Of a stretch of DNA of 64,000 nt, positions 24,114 to 34,287 are shown in pieces. This stretch comes from Comamonas koreensis. Its GTDB lineage: Bacteria > Pseudomonadota > Gammaproteobacteria > Burkholderiales > Burkholderiaceae_C. The stretch lies in contig NZ_JAJNCT010000014.1 of NCBI RefSeq assembly GCF_021026195.1, positions 62,001 through 126,000 on the forward strand, read 5' to 3'. The notes below the pieces were generated by a model, which searched no databases, was not told where the DNA came from, and saw only the letters and a list, made by a program, of their open reading frames with translations. A program made the translations under genes and the position numbers. Within the stretch, counting starts at the first letter, position 1. The number at the start of each line of letters is the position of its first letter.

Positions 24114-25310
24114 ATGTCTGCATCTACCTCCACCCACCCACAAGATCCATCCCGCAACCCCTGGCCAGCAGTCATCGCCGCCGGCCTGGCGACCTTTGCC
24201 GTCGTCACCACCGAGATGCTGCCGGTCGGCCTGCTGACGGCGATTGCGCCTGCGCTGGGCATCTCCACTGGCGAGGCCGGCTGGATGATGTCGCTGCCGG
24301 CGTTGCTTGCAGCGGTGTTTGCGCCGCTGGTGGTGCTGGCGGCTGGAAATATGAACCGGCGCCGCATCTTGGCAGCGCTGCTGGCGCTGTTGGTGCTGGC
24401 CAATACCGCATCGGCGCTAGCGCCTAGCTGGGGCTGGATGCTGGCCGCCCGCGTGCTGCTGGGTTTGTGCATTGGCGGCATCTGGGCGGTGGCGGGGGGA
24501 TTGGCGGCGCGCCTGGTGCCAGCGGCTGCCGTCGGGCTCGCCACCTCCATCATCTTTGGCGGGGTGGCCGCCGCATCGGTGCTGGGCGTGCCAATGGGCG
24601 CGCTGATCGGGGAGGGGGCCGGCTGGCGCTGGGCCTTTGGCGTGATGGCCTTGTTCAGCCTGCTGGTGCTGGCCCTGCATCTATGGGTGATGCCGGCCTT
24701 GCCGGTCCGCAGCGCACTGGGGCTGCGGCAGTTTCTGGCACTGCGCAGCAACCGCGCGTTGCAAACGGGGCTGGTGTTGACCTTGCTGCTGGTCGCAGGG
24801 CACTTTATGGCCTTTACCTTTGTGCGGCCGCTGCTGCTGGAGGTGTCGGGTGTTGATGCGCAGTGGATTGCGGCCTTGCTGCTGGCCTATGGGCTGGCCG
24901 GCATGGCCGGCAATTTCATCGCAGGCCTGGCGGCGGCGCGCAGAACCAGGCTGACGGTGGCCGCCGTTGCCCTGGGGCTGCTGCTGGTGCCGCTGCTCTG
25001 GCTGGTGTTTGGCGGCTCCCACACAGGTGGGCTTGCGCTGCTGCTGTTCTGGGGCCTAGCCTATGGCGGGGTGTCCGTCGCCTTGATGACCTGGATGATG
25101 AAGGCGGCGCCCCAGGCGATGGAGGTGGCGGCAGCGCTGTATGTCGGCGTCTTCAACACCGGCATTGCGCTGGGTGCCTGGGCGGGAGGGCAGGTGGTGG
25201 ATGGCTGGGGCTTGTCGGCCATGCTGTGGCCGGCCGCCGGCTTGGCGGCAGCAGCCTTGGTGTTGGCGACCGGGCATGCAGTGCGGCAGCGGCGCATGGG
25301 GACGCGCTAA
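24114..25310 (+). CDS. MFS transporter, DHA1 drug/sugar efflux type
   Basis: 398 residues, about 12 transmembrane segments. The first segment reads VVTTEMLPVGLLTAIAPALG, the pattern of the AraJ/NepI-like DHA1 exporters; the loop motif is NMNRRRILAAL. ATG 24114 follows CCAGGAGCC; a longer open frame back to 23928 overlaps the preceding gene and has no ribosome binding site. It lies 37 bases after the first MFS gene, probably in the same TetR-controlled operon. Confidence 0.85.
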   Translation: MSASTSTHPQDPSRNPWPAVIAAGLATFAVVTTEMLPVGLLTAIAPALGISTGEAGWMMSLPALLAAVFAPLVVLAAGNMNRRRILAALLALLVLANTASALAPSWGWMLAARVLLGLCIGGIWAVAGGLAARLVPAAAVGLATSIIFGGVAAASVLGVPMGALIGEGAGWRWAFGVMALFSLLVLALHLWVMPALPVRSALGLRQFLALRSNRALQTGLVLTLLLVAGHFMAFTFVRPLLLEVSGVDAQWIAALLLAYGLAGMAGNFIAGLAAARRTRLTVAAVALGLLLVPLLWLVFGGSHTGGLALLLFWGLAYGGVSVALMTWMMKAAPQAMEVAAALYVGVFNTGIALGAWAGGQVVDGWGLSAMLWPAAGLAAAALVLATGHAVRQRRMGTR

Positions 25311-25347
25311 AGGTAATGGCGCCCCGCCGCTGAGCGGTGACTCACGA

Positions 25348-26892
25348 TCAGTGCCCTTCGCTGGCCACCGCGCCACTGCGGTGCCCCACGGTGGCCTGTT
25401 GTTGATCTCGGCTGCGCAGTAGCACCACCGCCAGCGCTGCGGCCAGCACCAGCCCCACGGCGGTGGCCATCACGGCCATAAAGCCCTGGTCAAAGGCGGC
25501 ATGGGCCAGGCCCAGCAGCTGGCTGGCGGCCTCGGGCGGCAGCTTTTCTGCGGCCAGCAACGCGGCATCAATGCCATCGCTGGCGCCGGTAGCCTGCAGG
25601 TTGGCCGGCAGCACCAGGCTGCTGGTATAGCGCCAGGACAGCACGCTGCCCAGGAGCGCCACGCCCAGCACGCCGCCAAACTCGTAAGACACCTCTTCGA
25701 CCGAGGCGGCCATGCCGGCATGCTCAGGTGGTGCGCTGTTCATCACCGCATTGGATGCGGCGGTGATGGTGGCGCCCACACCCAGGCCCAGGACGGCCAG
25801 CACGGCGATCTTCTGCAGGCTGTGGGCGTCCGCGTTGAGGCTCATCGTCAAGGCACAGAGCGCCACGGCGCTGACCACCAGGCCCGCCAGAATCAGCCGC
25901 TGCGTGCCAAAGCGCGACAGCGCCCAGCCGGCAATGGGGCCGGCCACAAAGGCCGCCACCGGGATTGGCAGGATCGCCAGCCCTGCTTGCAGCGGGCTCA
26001 GCCCCAGCACCAGTTGCAGGCGCTGGCTGAACACCAGTTCCACGCCCACCAAGGCGACGGCGGCCACCACGGCGGCAATCACACCGCCCGAGAACGTGGG
26101 AATGCGGAACAGGCGCAGCTCGATCAGCGGCTGGGGCCGGCTGAGCTGGCGGCGGATAAAGACCGCCAGCACCACGGCGCTGAGGATGCCCATCAGCGCG
26201 GCAAAGCCCAGTGACGGCGCAGGCTTGGCCAGCTCCTTGATGCTGAGCACCAGACTGACCATGGCCACCATGGCCTGCAGCGAGCTGGTGTAGTCCCAGC
26301 CAGCCAGGCTGGCCTTGTGCTGGAGGCGGTCTGCGGGAATCAGCCACACGGTCAGCACCAGGGCCAGCGCCACGATGGGCACATTGACCAGGAAGACCGA
26401 GCCCCACCAGAAGTACTCCAGCAGCAGGCCGCCGACGACGGGGCCCAGCGCCGCGCCGCCCGAGGCGACCGAGGCCCAGATGCCAATGGCCACCGCGCGC
26501 TCGCGCTGGTCGGGAAAGCTCATGCGGATGATGGCCAGGGTGGCTGGCATCATGATGGCCGCGCCCACGCCCAGCAGCGCGCGGGCGGCAATCAACATGC
26601 CTGCATTGGGCGAATAGGCGGCCGCCAGCGAGGCGATGCCAAAGACCACCAGGCCGAGCATGAACATGCGCCGGTAGCCCAGGCGGTCGCCTAAGGCGCC
26701 GGTGCTCAGCAGCAGGCCGGCGACGACCAGCGCATAGGCGTTGACGATCCACAGCTTCATCGAGGTGGAGGGGGCCAGGTCATGGGTGAGTGTGGGCAGT
26801 GCCGTGTAGAGCACCGTCATGTCGACGACGATCAGCAGCAGGGCCATGGATACGATGGCCAGTACCAGCCATCTTCTGGAATGCAGTGCCAT
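25348..26892 (-). CDS. MFS transporter, DHA2 (SmvA/QacA-like) multidrug efflux
   Basis: 514 residues with about 14 hydrophobic segments, the size of the DHA2 family. The first segment carries LLIVVDMTVLYTALPTLTHD, the DHA2 signature also found in SmvA and QacA, which export cationic biocides and dyes; GDRLGYRRM is the MFS loop motif. It is convergent with the previous exporter and follows the GNAT gene by two bases, so it is probably transcribed with that acetyltransferase. Confidence 0.88.
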   Translation of the reverse strand: MALHSRRWLVLAIVSMALLLIVVDMTVLYTALPTLTHDLAPSTSMKLWIVNAYALVVAGLLLSTGALGDRLGYRRMFMLGLVVFGIASLAAAYSPNAGMLIAARALLGVGAAIMMPATLAIIRMSFPDQRERAVAIGIWASVASGGAALGPVVGGLLLEYFWWGSVFLVNVPIVALALVLTVWLIPADRLQHKASLAGWDYTSSLQAMVAMVSLVLSIKELAKPAPSLGFAALMGILSAVVLAVFIRRQLSRPQPLIELRLFRIPTFSGGVIAAVVAAVALVGVELVFSQRLQLVLGLSPLQAGLAILPIPVAAFVAGPIAGWALSRFGTQRLILAGLVVSAVALCALTMSLNADAHSLQKIAVLAVLGLGVGATITAASNAVMNSAPPEHAGMAASVEEVSYEFGGVLGVALLGSVLSWRYTSSLVLPANLQATGASDGIDAALLAAEKLPPEAASQLLGLAHAAFDQGFMAVMATAVGLVLAAALAVVLLRSRDQQQATVGHRSGAVASEGH

Positions 26893-26894
26893 GG

Positions 26895-27431
26895 TCAGAC
26901 TCCCAGTTCTTTCATCATCGTGACGGACACGGGCTGGCAGCCCAGGCGCTCGAACAATCGGTGCGCGCCATGGTTGCCGATACCGCTTTCCAGAAACAGG
27001 CGTTGCAGCCCTTCGGCCTGCAACTGCGCGCAGACCCAGCCAAACAGCGCCTGGCCCAGGCCCTGGCCGCGTGCGGCGGGGCTGACGACCAGGTCATCCA
27101 AGGTGGCAAATGGGGTGGGCGCGCGCTGCTCCTCGTCGAGCGAGACAAAGGCGATGCCGACCAGCGCATCGCCCTGGTGGGCAGTGGCGATGCGCTGCAT
27201 CGCGTTGGCCTCGGGCGTGGCGAGGGTGGCCTCAATCTGCAGGGCCATGTTGTCGGCGAGATGGGGGCTCCATTGGCCCGGTGCGATGGCGCGCGGGGAC
27301 TGCAGCTCGCCATGGGAGATGTAATGGGGACTGAGCTGGCCCATGAACAGCGCCAGGATCGCAGGCGACTGTGCGGGGTCGTGGCACCAGGCCATCGTCA
27401 GGGCGGGTGCTTGTTGGTTGGTCGATTGCAT
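26895..27431 (-). CDS. GNAT family N-acetyltransferase
   Basis: 178 residues from ATG 27431 (a longer form from 27482 is possible). The acetyl-CoA loop is DLVVSPAARGQGLGQALF, followed by FLESGIGNHGAHRLFERLGC, the usual GNAT C-terminal helix. It may acetylate a small molecule or antibiotic. It is divergent from a LysR gene and two bases upstream of a multidrug exporter, so detoxification by acetylation plus export is a reasonable guess. Confidence 0.85.
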   Translation of the reverse strand: MQSTNQQAPALTMAWCHDPAQSPAILALFMGQLSPHYISHGELQSPRAIAPGQWSPHLADNMALQIEATLATPEANAMQRIATAHQGDALVGIAFVSLDEEQRAPTPFATLDDLVVSPAARGQGLGQALFGWVCAQLQAEGLQRLFLESGIGNHGAHRLFERLGCQPVSVTMMKELGV

Positions 27432-27458
27432 GGCCCGAATATTGCGCCATAAAAATAG

Positions 27459-27487
27459 ATCGATAAAGTTGGAATCCATCAATAAAA
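27459..27487. promoter_or_regulatory. Candidate LysR-binding direct repeats
   Basis: ATCGATAAAG at 27459-27468 and ATCAATAAAA at 27478-27487, 19 bases apart, in the short gap between the divergent GNAT and LysR genes. Confidence 0.3.
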
Positions 27488-27514
27488 CAGATGGATGCGT
27501 TACAGTGCCAGGCT

Positions 27515-28387
27515 ATGGAATGGACCGTTGAACAATTGCGGCAGTTTGTGGCCACCGCCGACAGTGGCTCTTTCTCAGCCGCTGCACGCGACCTGGGCAA
27601 GGCGCAGTCTGCTGTCAGCACCGCGGTGGGCATGCTGGAGGTAGACCTGGGTGTCGTGCTGTTTGACCGCTCGCACCGCAATGCCCAACTGACCGATGCG
27701 GGCCGCGTGCTGCTGCTGGAGGCGCGCGAGCTGCTGCGCCAGGCCGAGCAGCTGGACCAGCGCGCGCAGGCGCTCAGCGGCGGGGCCGATGCCGAGCTGG
27801 CGCTGGCCATTGACGAGGCGCTGCCCTATACCGCTGTGGCGACCATGCTGCGCGAGATGGCGCAGCGGTTCCCGAGCCTGGAGTTGCTGCTGCTCAACGG
27901 CACTGCGACCGAGGTGGCCGACTATGTGGCCCAGGGGCGCGCCGGCATCGCCATCCACATCGACCGGGGCCCCGTGCTGCACCATTTTGAGCAGCGCCAC
28001 CTGGGCACCGTGCCCCAGGGCGTGTTTGTGGCCGCCGACCACCCGCTGGCCGATGGCCAGGCTGTGAGCCTGCAGGCGCTGGCCCAGCACCGCCAGCTGC
28101 TGATGCATACCGAGGACGTGCATGAGCGCGCCTACAGCCCGCGCGTCTGGCGCTCGGACAGCTTCTACAACATTGCAGACATGGTGGCCGACAACCTGGG
28201 CTGGGCGGTGCTGCCCGTCAATATTGCGCACTACGAAGGCAACCGCCAGGCGCTGCGCGAAGTGCCTTGCCCGGCGCTGGCGCTGCCCCGGCTGTCGGTG
28301 CGCATGCTCTGGCGCCAGGGGGCGCAGCGCAGCCCGACGGCGAAGTATGTGGAAGCGCGCTTTGGCCAGTTGTTGGCGGCTATTTAG
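27515..28387 (+). CDS. LysR family transcriptional regulator
   Basis: 290 residues. N-terminal HTH (LRQFVATADSGSFSAAARDL and the following recognition helix AQSAVSTAVGMLE) and a C-terminal effector-binding domain. ATG 27515 starts right at the conserved MEWTVEQLRQF; the in-frame ATG at 27491 adds eight unlikely residues. Divergent from the GNAT/exporter operon, which is its likely target. The effector cannot be told from sequence. Confidence 0.9.
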   Translation: MEWTVEQLRQFVATADSGSFSAAARDLGKAQSAVSTAVGMLEVDLGVVLFDRSHRNAQLTDAGRVLLLEARELLRQAEQLDQRAQALSGGADAELALAIDEALPYTAVATMLREMAQRFPSLELLLLNGTATEVADYVAQGRAGIAIHIDRGPVLHHFEQRHLGTVPQGVFVAADHPLADGQAVSLQALAQHRQLLMHTEDVHERAYSPRVWRSDSFYNIADMVADNLGWAVLPVNIAHYEGNRQALREVPCPALALPRLSVRMLWRQGAQRSPTAKYVEARFGQLLAAI

Positions 28388-29805
28388 TGTGAGCCATAGG
28401 GAGTGAAGCGGCTGGCGTTTTCATCGACAACCAGCCCCTTGCCCACATACGGAAAAGCCCGCTGCGGGCACTGCGTGCGCTCGCAAACCTTGCAGCCCAT
28501 GCCGATGGGGGTGGCAGCTTCCGGGTCTTCCAGCGCGATGCCCTTGGCATAGACCAGCTGCGGGGCATGGCGCAGGTCGCAGCCCAGGCCGATGGAAAAG
28601 GTTTTGCGGGGGGCGCCATAGCCGCGCTGCCCGCCGGAAACGCTGCGGGCGATCCACAGATAGCGCCGGCCATCGGGCATGGCCGCCAGCTGCGCGAGTA
28701 CCTGGCCGGGCTGGCCAAAGGCCTCGTAGACATTCCACAGCGGGCAGGTGCCACCGGTGCGGCTGAAATGGAAATGCGTGGCCGACTGGCGCTTGGAGAT
28801 ATTGCCGGCCCGGTCCACGCGCACAAAGAAAAAGGGCACGCCGGGGTTGTCCGGTCGCTGCAAGGTGCTGAGCCGGTGGCAGACGGTTTCAAAGCCGACG
28901 GCAAAGCGCTGGCCCAGCAGGTCGATGTCGTAGCGCAGCGCCTGGGCCGCCTGCAAGAACGGGCCATAGGGCAGCAGCAGCGCGCCGGCAAAGTAGTTGG
29001 CCAGACCCAGGCGCGCCAGCCGCTGCGCGGCAGGGTCGCCGGCCAGCGCGGGCACGCGGATGAGGCTGTCGAGTTGGGGGCCGATCTCCAGCAGCGCCAG
29101 CTGCGTGGCCAGCTGAAAGGCCTGCTGGGCCGGCGCCAGCGTGGGTGACAGCTGCAGCAGGCGCGAGGCCGGGTCAAACTGGCGCTTGCTGGCACCTGCG
29201 CTTTGCACCTGCTGCACCTGGACCTGGTGCTCGCGCTCCAGGCGCTGCACGAGCCAGTCCACCAAGGGGCCGCCCTGGGCCTGGGCCTGCATCGCCAGGT
29301 CTTCGGCCGCGCGGTCCACCGCGTCGAAATAGTTCTGGTGCGAAAAAAAGAAATCGCGCACCACCTCGAACGGCATGGCGGTCGGCCCCTTGGCATGGGC
29401 ACGCTCATCGCTGCGGTCGTCACCCAGCTGCAGCGACAGCGCTTCGAGCCGCTCCATCGTGTCCAGATGGCGGCGGTACAGCGCCACCACCGCCGCGCCC
29501 AGCGCCGGCATTTGCGCGGCCACCTCTTGCAGCTCGGGCAGGGCGATGGCCTCGGGCGCATCGGCCAGGGCTTCGCGCAGCCCCGCCACCAGACGTGCTT
29601 CCTCGTCTTCGGAAAACTGCTGGATGTCCACCCCCAGGCTGCGGTGCAGCTTGAGCAGCACCGACACCGTCAAGGGCCGCTGGTTTTGTTCCAGCTGGTT
29701 CAGGTAGCTGGGCGACAGGCCCAGCGTATGGGCCAGCGCGATCTGCGACAGGTTGCGCTCGGCCCGCAGCTTGCGCAGCTTCACGCCCATGAAGGTTTTT
29801 TTCAT
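28384..29805 (-). CDS. ScfR-type short-chain fatty acyl regulator (XRE family)
   Basis: 473 residues. An XRE helix-turn-helix occupies about residues 6-62 (LRKLRAERNLSQIALAHTLG, then SPSYLNQLEQ). The central part is IrrE/ImmA-like and the C-terminal part is the DUF2083 domain, with a cysteine cluster in CKVCERTQCPQRAFP near the end. RamB and related proteins of this build sense short-chain acyl-CoA and control acetate or propionate genes. ATG 29805 gives the usual start MKKTFMGVKLR. Divergent from the methylcitrate operon, with repeated TTYGC elements between them. Confidence 0.88.
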   Translation of the reverse strand: MKKTFMGVKLRKLRAERNLSQIALAHTLGLSPSYLNQLEQNQRPLTVSVLLKLHRSLGVDIQQFSEDEEARLVAGLREALADAPEAIALPELQEVAAQMPALGAAVVALYRRHLDTMERLEALSLQLGDDRSDERAHAKGPTAMPFEVVRDFFFSHQNYFDAVDRAAEDLAMQAQAQGGPLVDWLVQRLEREHQVQVQQVQSAGASKRQFDPASRLLQLSPTLAPAQQAFQLATQLALLEIGPQLDSLIRVPALAGDPAAQRLARLGLANYFAGALLLPYGPFLQAAQALRYDIDLLGQRFAVGFETVCHRLSTLQRPDNPGVPFFFVRVDRAGNISKRQSATHFHFSRTGGTCPLWNVYEAFGQPGQVLAQLAAMPDGRRYLWIARSVSGGQRGYGAPRKTFSIGLGCDLRHAPQLVYAKGIALEDPEAATPIGMGCKVCERTQCPQRAFPYVGKGLVVDENASRFTPYGSH

Positions 29806-29876
29806 AGCCAGGTCTCTTGTTTCATCCGGGGGTACTAACAGCGCCAAGGTTTTGCCAATTTTGTGGATTCTATCAA

Positions 29877-29967
29877 TTCGCAAAATTTGCAAAATGGCCA
29901 TTTTCATTCGCAGAAATTCGCCATTTCAGTGCTATCCACGACATGGCATTTTGCGTAAATTGCGAAG
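29877..29967. promoter_or_regulatory. Cluster of TTYGC repeats, probable operators of the ScfR-type regulator
   Basis: Three sites, each a pair of TTYGC-like elements about 9-10 bases apart: TTCGCAAAATTTGCAAA from 29877, TTCGCAGAAATTCGCCA from 29907, and TTTGCGTAAATTGCGAA from 29950. They resemble the TTTGCAAA core bound by the related RamB and fill the gap between regulator and methylcitrate operon. Confidence 0.6.
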
Positions 29968-29968
29968 C

Positions 29969-30367
29969 ATGACAAAACCCATCGGCATTGTTGAGCTGCA
30001 GGAACTGGTACTGCCGGCGCAGGCCAACCACCACGGCACGCTGTTTGCGGGCCAGGGTCTGCAGTTGATGGCCAAGGCCGCGTTTCTGGCGGCCCGCAGC
30101 CTCGCGCAGCGTGAGGTGGTGATGGCGGCCGTCAGCCGTGTGGACTTTGTGGCACCGGCACCGGTAGGCCATGGCCTGACCCTGCGTGCCTGGGTCAGCC
30201 GGGTGGGGCGCAGCTCGATGACCGTCTGCGTCACCGGCCTGGCGGACCTGCCCGGTACGCCGCCAGAGGAAATTCTCAAAGGTTTGTTTGAAATGGTGGC
30301 CGTCGATGCCAAAGGCCGGCCAGTCTCTCTTGATTGCGCATATTTGAACCAGGAAACCCCGCTATGA
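29969..30367 (+). CDS. Acyl-CoA thioesterase, hotdog fold
   Basis: 132 residues, single hotdog domain of the YciA/acyl-CoA hydrolase type: the segment [20 protein letters not shown] matches the conserved NxxGTxxGGxxLxxMD region of these enzymes. It hydrolyses acyl-CoA to free acid and CoA, and may relieve build-up of propionyl- or methylcitryl-CoA. The TGA stop overlaps the prpC start (ATGA), so the two are coupled. The gene opens the operon immediately after the operator cluster. Confidence 0.8.
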   Translation: MTKPIGIVELQELVLPAQANHHGTLFAGQGLQLMAKAAFLAARSLAQREVVMAAVSRVDFVAPAPVGHGLTLRAWVSRVGRSSMTVCVTGLADLPGTPPEEILKGLFEMVAVDAKGRPVSLDCAYLNQETPL

Positions 30368-31533
30368 CCACCACGACCACCGAGGCCACCACGCCTTCAG
30401 CCTTCAAACCCAAGAAATCGGTAGCGCTCGCCGGCGTGACGGCGGGCAACACGGCGTTGTGCACCGTGGGGCGCAGCGGCAATGACCTGCACTACCGGGG
30501 CTATGACATTCTGGACATGGCCCAGGTCTGCGAGTTTGAGGAAATTGCCCACCTGCTGGTACACGGCAAGCTGCCCAACCGGGCAGAAATGCGGGCCTAC
30601 AAGGACAAGCTCAAGGCGCTGCGCGGCCTGCCCGCCAGCGTCAAGCAGGCGCTGGAGCAGCTGCCGGCGGCCAGCCACCCGATGGATGTGATGCGCACGG
30701 GCGTATCGGTGCTGGGCTGCACCCTGCCCGAGAAGGACGACCACAACCTGCCCGGCGCCCGCGATATTGCCGACCGCCTGATGGCCTCGCTGGGCTCGAT
30801 GCTGCTGTACTGGTACCACTTCAGCACCTCGGGCAAATGCATCGATGTGGAGACCGATGACGACTCCATCGGCGCGCATTTTCTGCACCTGCTGCATGGC
30901 AAGAAGCCCAGCGCGCTGTGGGAGCGGGCCATGCACACCTCGCTCAACCTGTATGCCGAGCATGAGTTCAATGCCTCGACCTTCACCGCCCGTGTGGTGG
31001 CTGGCACCGGCAGCGACATGTATTCGTCGATCACTGGCGCGATAGGCGCGCTGCGCGGCCCCAAGCACGGCGGCGCCAACGAGGTGGCCTTCGAGATCCA
31101 GAAGCGCTACGACAGCGCCGATGCCGCCGAGGCCGATATCCGCCGCCGGGTGGAGAACAAGGAGGTGGTGATCGGCTTTGGCCACCCGGTCTACACCGTT
31201 AGCGACCCGCGCAATGTGGTCATCAAGGGCGTGGCCAAGGAGCTGTCGCTGGAGGCCGGATCGACCAAGATGTACGACATTGCCGAGCGTCTGGAGACGG
31301 TGATGTGGGAGGTCAAGAAGATGTTCCCCAACCTCGACTGGTTCAGCGCCGTGAGCTACCACATGATGGGCGTGCCGACTGCGATGTTCACGCCGCTGTT
31401 TGTGATTGCGCGCACCAGCGGCTGGGCGGCGCATGTGATTGAGCAGCGGGTGGACAACAAGATCATCCGCCCCAGCGCGCATTACACGGGGCCGGAAGAC
31501 CAGGTGTTCCAGCCCATCGACCAGCGCGGCTGA
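30364..31533 (+). CDS. prpC: 2-methylcitrate synthase
   Basis: 389 residues, citrate synthase fold. Key segments include [33 protein letters not shown] with the catalytic His, and [13 protein letters not shown], all typical of PrpC. It condenses propionyl-CoA and oxaloacetate to 2-methylcitrate. I chose ATG 30364, which overlaps the thioesterase stop and has AGGAAA upstream. acnD follows 88 bases later. Confidence 0.95.
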   Translation: MTTTTTEATTPSAFKPKKSVALAGVTAGNTALCTVGRSGNDLHYRGYDILDMAQVCEFEEIAHLLVHGKLPNRAEMRAYKDKLKALRGLPASVKQALEQLPAASHPMDVMRTGVSVLGCTLPEKDDHNLPGARDIADRLMASLGSMLLYWYHFSTSGKCIDVETDDDSIGAHFLHLLHGKKPSALWERAMHTSLNLYAEHEFNASTFTARVVAGTGSDMYSSITGAIGALRGPKHGGANEVAFEIQKRYDSADAAEADIRRRVENKEVVIGFGHPVYTVSDPRNVVIKGVAKELSLEAGSTKMYDIAERLETVMWEVKKMFPNLDWFSAVSYHMMGVPTAMFTPLFVIARTSGWAAHVIEQRVDNKIIRPSAHYTGPEDQVFQPIDQRG

Positions 31534-31621
31534 GCGGCTACCGGCCGACTCGACCTTCTCCCGATCCCTATAGAAATAGCGACACCGTGCGGGTGGCCTG
31601 CCCGCCGGTTTGCACTGCCCC

Positions 31622-34261
31622 ATGAACACCGATTACAGACAAGCACTGGCCGGCACCGGCCTGGATTATTTTGATGCGCAGGCGGCGGTCGATGCGCTGG
31701 CGCCCGGCGCCTGGGCCCGCCTGCCGTATACGGCGCGGGTGCATGCCGAAAACCTGGTACGCCGCGCCGACCCGGCCCAGTTGCCAGACTACCTGCGCCA
31801 GCTGATCGAGCGCAGGCGCGATACCGACTTTCCGTGGTTTCCGGTGCGCGTGGTCTGCCATGACATCCTGGGCCAGACCGCCTTGGTGGACCTGGCGGGC
31901 CTGCGCGATGCGATTGCCCAGGCGGGCGGTGACCCGGCCGCCGTCAACCCTGTTGTGCCTGTGCAGCTGATCGTGGACCATTCGCTGGCCGTGGAATGCG
32001 GCGGGTTTGACCCCCAGGCCTTTGAGAAGAACCGTGCGATCGAAGACCGCAGAAACGAGGACCGCTTCCATTTCATCGAATGGAGCAAGAAGGCCTTTGC
32101 GAACGTGGACGTGATCCCGGCGGGCAACGGCATCATGCACCAGATCAATCTGGAGAAGATGTCGCCGGTGGTCTATGTGCAGGATGGCGTCGCCTTTCCC
32201 GACACCTGCGTGGGCACGGACAGCCATACACCGCATGTGGATGCGCTGGGCGTGATTGCGGTGGGCGTGGGCGGCCTGGAGGCCGAGAATGTGATGCTGG
32301 GCCGGGCCTCGTGGATGCGGCTGCCCGACATTGTCGGCGTGGCCCTGAGCGGCCGGCCCCAGCCGGGTATTACCGCGACCGACATTGTGCTGGCGCTGAC
32401 GGAGTTTTTGCGCCAGCAAAAGGTGGTGGGCGCCTATGTGGAGTTTTATGGCGAGGGCGCGCGCAGCCTCTCGATTGGCGACCGCGCCACCATCGCCAAT
32501 ATGTGCCCGGAGTATGGCGCCACTGCCGCGCTGTTTGCGGTGGATGAGCAGACCTTGGCCTACCTGCGGCTGACCGGCCGCGATGAAAAGCAGGTGCAGC
32601 TGGTCGAGACCTATGCCAAGACCGCCGGCTTCTGGGCCGACAGCCTGGCCCAGGTGAGCTATGAGCGGGTGCTCCAGTTTGACCTGTCGACCGTGGTGCG
32701 CAATATGGCCGGCCCCTCCAACCCCCACCGCCGCCTGCCGACCTCACAGCTGGCCGAGCGTGGCATTGCCGGCGCCGAGCCCCTGGCGCTGGCGCGCGCG
32801 CAGGTGGCGCAGGGCCTGCTGCCCGATGGCGCCGTCATCATCGCCGCCATCACCAGCTGCACCAACACCAGCAACCCGCGCAATGTGATGGCCGCGGCGC
32901 TGCTGGCGCGCAATGCCCGGCGCCTGGGCCTGGTGCGCAAGCCCTGGGTGAAGACCTCGCTCGCGCCCGGCTCCAAGGCGGTGGAGTTGTATCTGCAAGA
33001 GGCTGGGCTGCTGGAGGACCTGGAGGCGCTGGGTTTTGGCATCGTCGCCTTTGCCTGCACCACCTGCAATGGCATGAGTGGCGCGCTCGATCCCCGCATC
33101 CAGCAGGAGATCATCGATCGCGACCTGTATGCCACGGCCGTGCTCTCGGGCAACCGCAATTTCGATGGTCGCATCCACCCCTATGCCAAGCAGGCGTTTC
33201 TGGCCTCGCCTCCGCTGGTGGTGGCCTATGCGATGGCGGGCACGGTGCGCTTTGATATCGAGAAGGATGTGCTGGGCATCGTCGATGGCCGGGAGATCCG
33301 GCTGCAAGACCTGTGGCCCAGCGATGCAGAGATCGATGCCGTCGTGGCCCAGGCTGTGAAGCCAGCGCAGTACCGTGCGGTCTACGAGCCCATGTTTGCG
33401 CTGCGGGTGGACGATGGCGAGCAGGCCGAGGCGCAGTATGCCTGGCGCCCCGAGTCCACCTATATCCGCCGGCCGCCGTATTGGGACACCGAAGGTGTGG
33501 GCGCGCTGGCCGCGCATCCGCGCAGCCTGCAGGGCATGCTGCCGCTGGCGCTGCTGCCGGACAACATCACCACCGACCACCTCTCGCCGTCCAACGCCAT
33601 TCTGGCCAGCTCGGCGGCCGGGGAGTATCTGGCCAAGATGGGCCTGCCCGAGGAGGACTTCAACTCCTACGCCACCCACCGGGGCGATCACCTGACGGCG
33701 ATGCGCGCCACCTTCGCCAACCCTCAGCTTGTCAACGAGATGGCGGTGGTGGATGGCCAGGTGCAGAAGGGCTCGCTGGCCCGCATCGAGCCCGAGGGCC
33801 GGGTGGTGCGCATGTGGGAGGCGATGGAGACCTATCTGGCGCGCCGCCAGCCGCTCATCATCATTGCCGGCGCCGACTATGGCCAGGGCTCCAGCCGCGA
33901 CTGGGCCGCCAAGGGCGTGCGCCTGGCCGGGGTGGAGACGGTGGTGGCCGAGGGCTTTGAGCGCATCCACCGCACCAACCTGATCGGCATGGGCGTGCTG
34001 CCTTTGGAGTTCAAGCCCGGCACCACGCGCAAGACGCTGCAACTGGATGGCACGGAGACCTATGATGTGGAAGGTGAACGCACACCGCTGGCCACGCTGA
34101 GCCTGGTGGTCCGGCGCCGCAACGGCCAGACCGACCGGGTGCCGGTGACCTGCCGCCTCGATACCGGCGAGGAGCTGTCTGTCTACGAGGCAGGCGGTGT
34201 GCTGCAGCGCTTTGCGCAGGATTTTCTGGCATCCCGCGCTGCGCAAGCCGCCCCGGTGTGA
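31622..34261 (+). CDS. acnD: Fe/S-dependent 2-methylcitrate dehydratase AcnD
   Basis: 879 residues, aconitase superfamily. Three cysteines for the [4Fe-4S] cluster are visible: Cys413 in TSCTNTSNPRN, and Cys479 and Cys482 in ACTTCNGMSG. The C-terminal swivel domain has GADYGQGSSRDWAAKG. With PrpF it replaces PrpD: AcnD dehydrates 2-methylcitrate to 2-methylaconitate, and PrpF isomerises the product. Position between prpC and prpF confirms the assignment over a plain aconitase. Confidence 0.95.
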   Translation: MNTDYRQALAGTGLDYFDAQAAVDALAPGAWARLPYTARVHAENLVRRADPAQLPDYLRQLIERRRDTDFPWFPVRVVCHDILGQTALVDLAGLRDAIAQAGGDPAAVNPVVPVQLIVDHSLAVECGGFDPQAFEKNRAIEDRRNEDRFHFIEWSKKAFANVDVIPAGNGIMHQINLEKMSPVVYVQDGVAFPDTCVGTDSHTPHVDALGVIAVGVGGLEAENVMLGRASWMRLPDIVGVALSGRPQPGITATDIVLALTEFLRQQKVVGAYVEFYGEGARSLSIGDRATIANMCPEYGATAALFAVDEQTLAYLRLTGRDEKQVQLVETYAKTAGFWADSLAQVSYERVLQFDLSTVVRNMAGPSNPHRRLPTSQLAERGIAGAEPLALARAQVAQGLLPDGAVIIAAITSCTNTSNPRNVMAAALLARNARRLGLVRKPWVKTSLAPGSKAVELYLQEAGLLEDLEALGFGIVAFACTTCNGMSGALDPRIQQEIIDRDLYATAVLSGNRNFDGRIHPYAKQAFLASPPLVVAYAMAGTVRFDIEKDVLGIVDGREIRLQDLWPSDAEIDAVVAQAVKPAQYRAVYEPMFALRVDDGEQAEAQYAWRPESTYIRRPPYWDTEGVGALAAHPRSLQGMLPLALLPDNITTDHLSPSNAILASSAAGEYLAKMGLPEEDFNSYATHRGDHLTAMRATFANPQLVNEMAVVDGQVQKGSLARIEPEGRVVRMWEAMETYLARRQPLIIIAGADYGQGSSRDWAAKGVRLAGVETVVAEGFERIHRTNLIGMGVLPLEFKPGTTRKTLQLDGTETYDVEGERTPLATLSLVVRRRNGQTDRVPVTCRLDTGEELSVYEAGGVLQRFAQDFLASRAAQAAPV

Positions 34262-34287
34262 ATGCCCCCGCTTTTTTCTGAACGACC

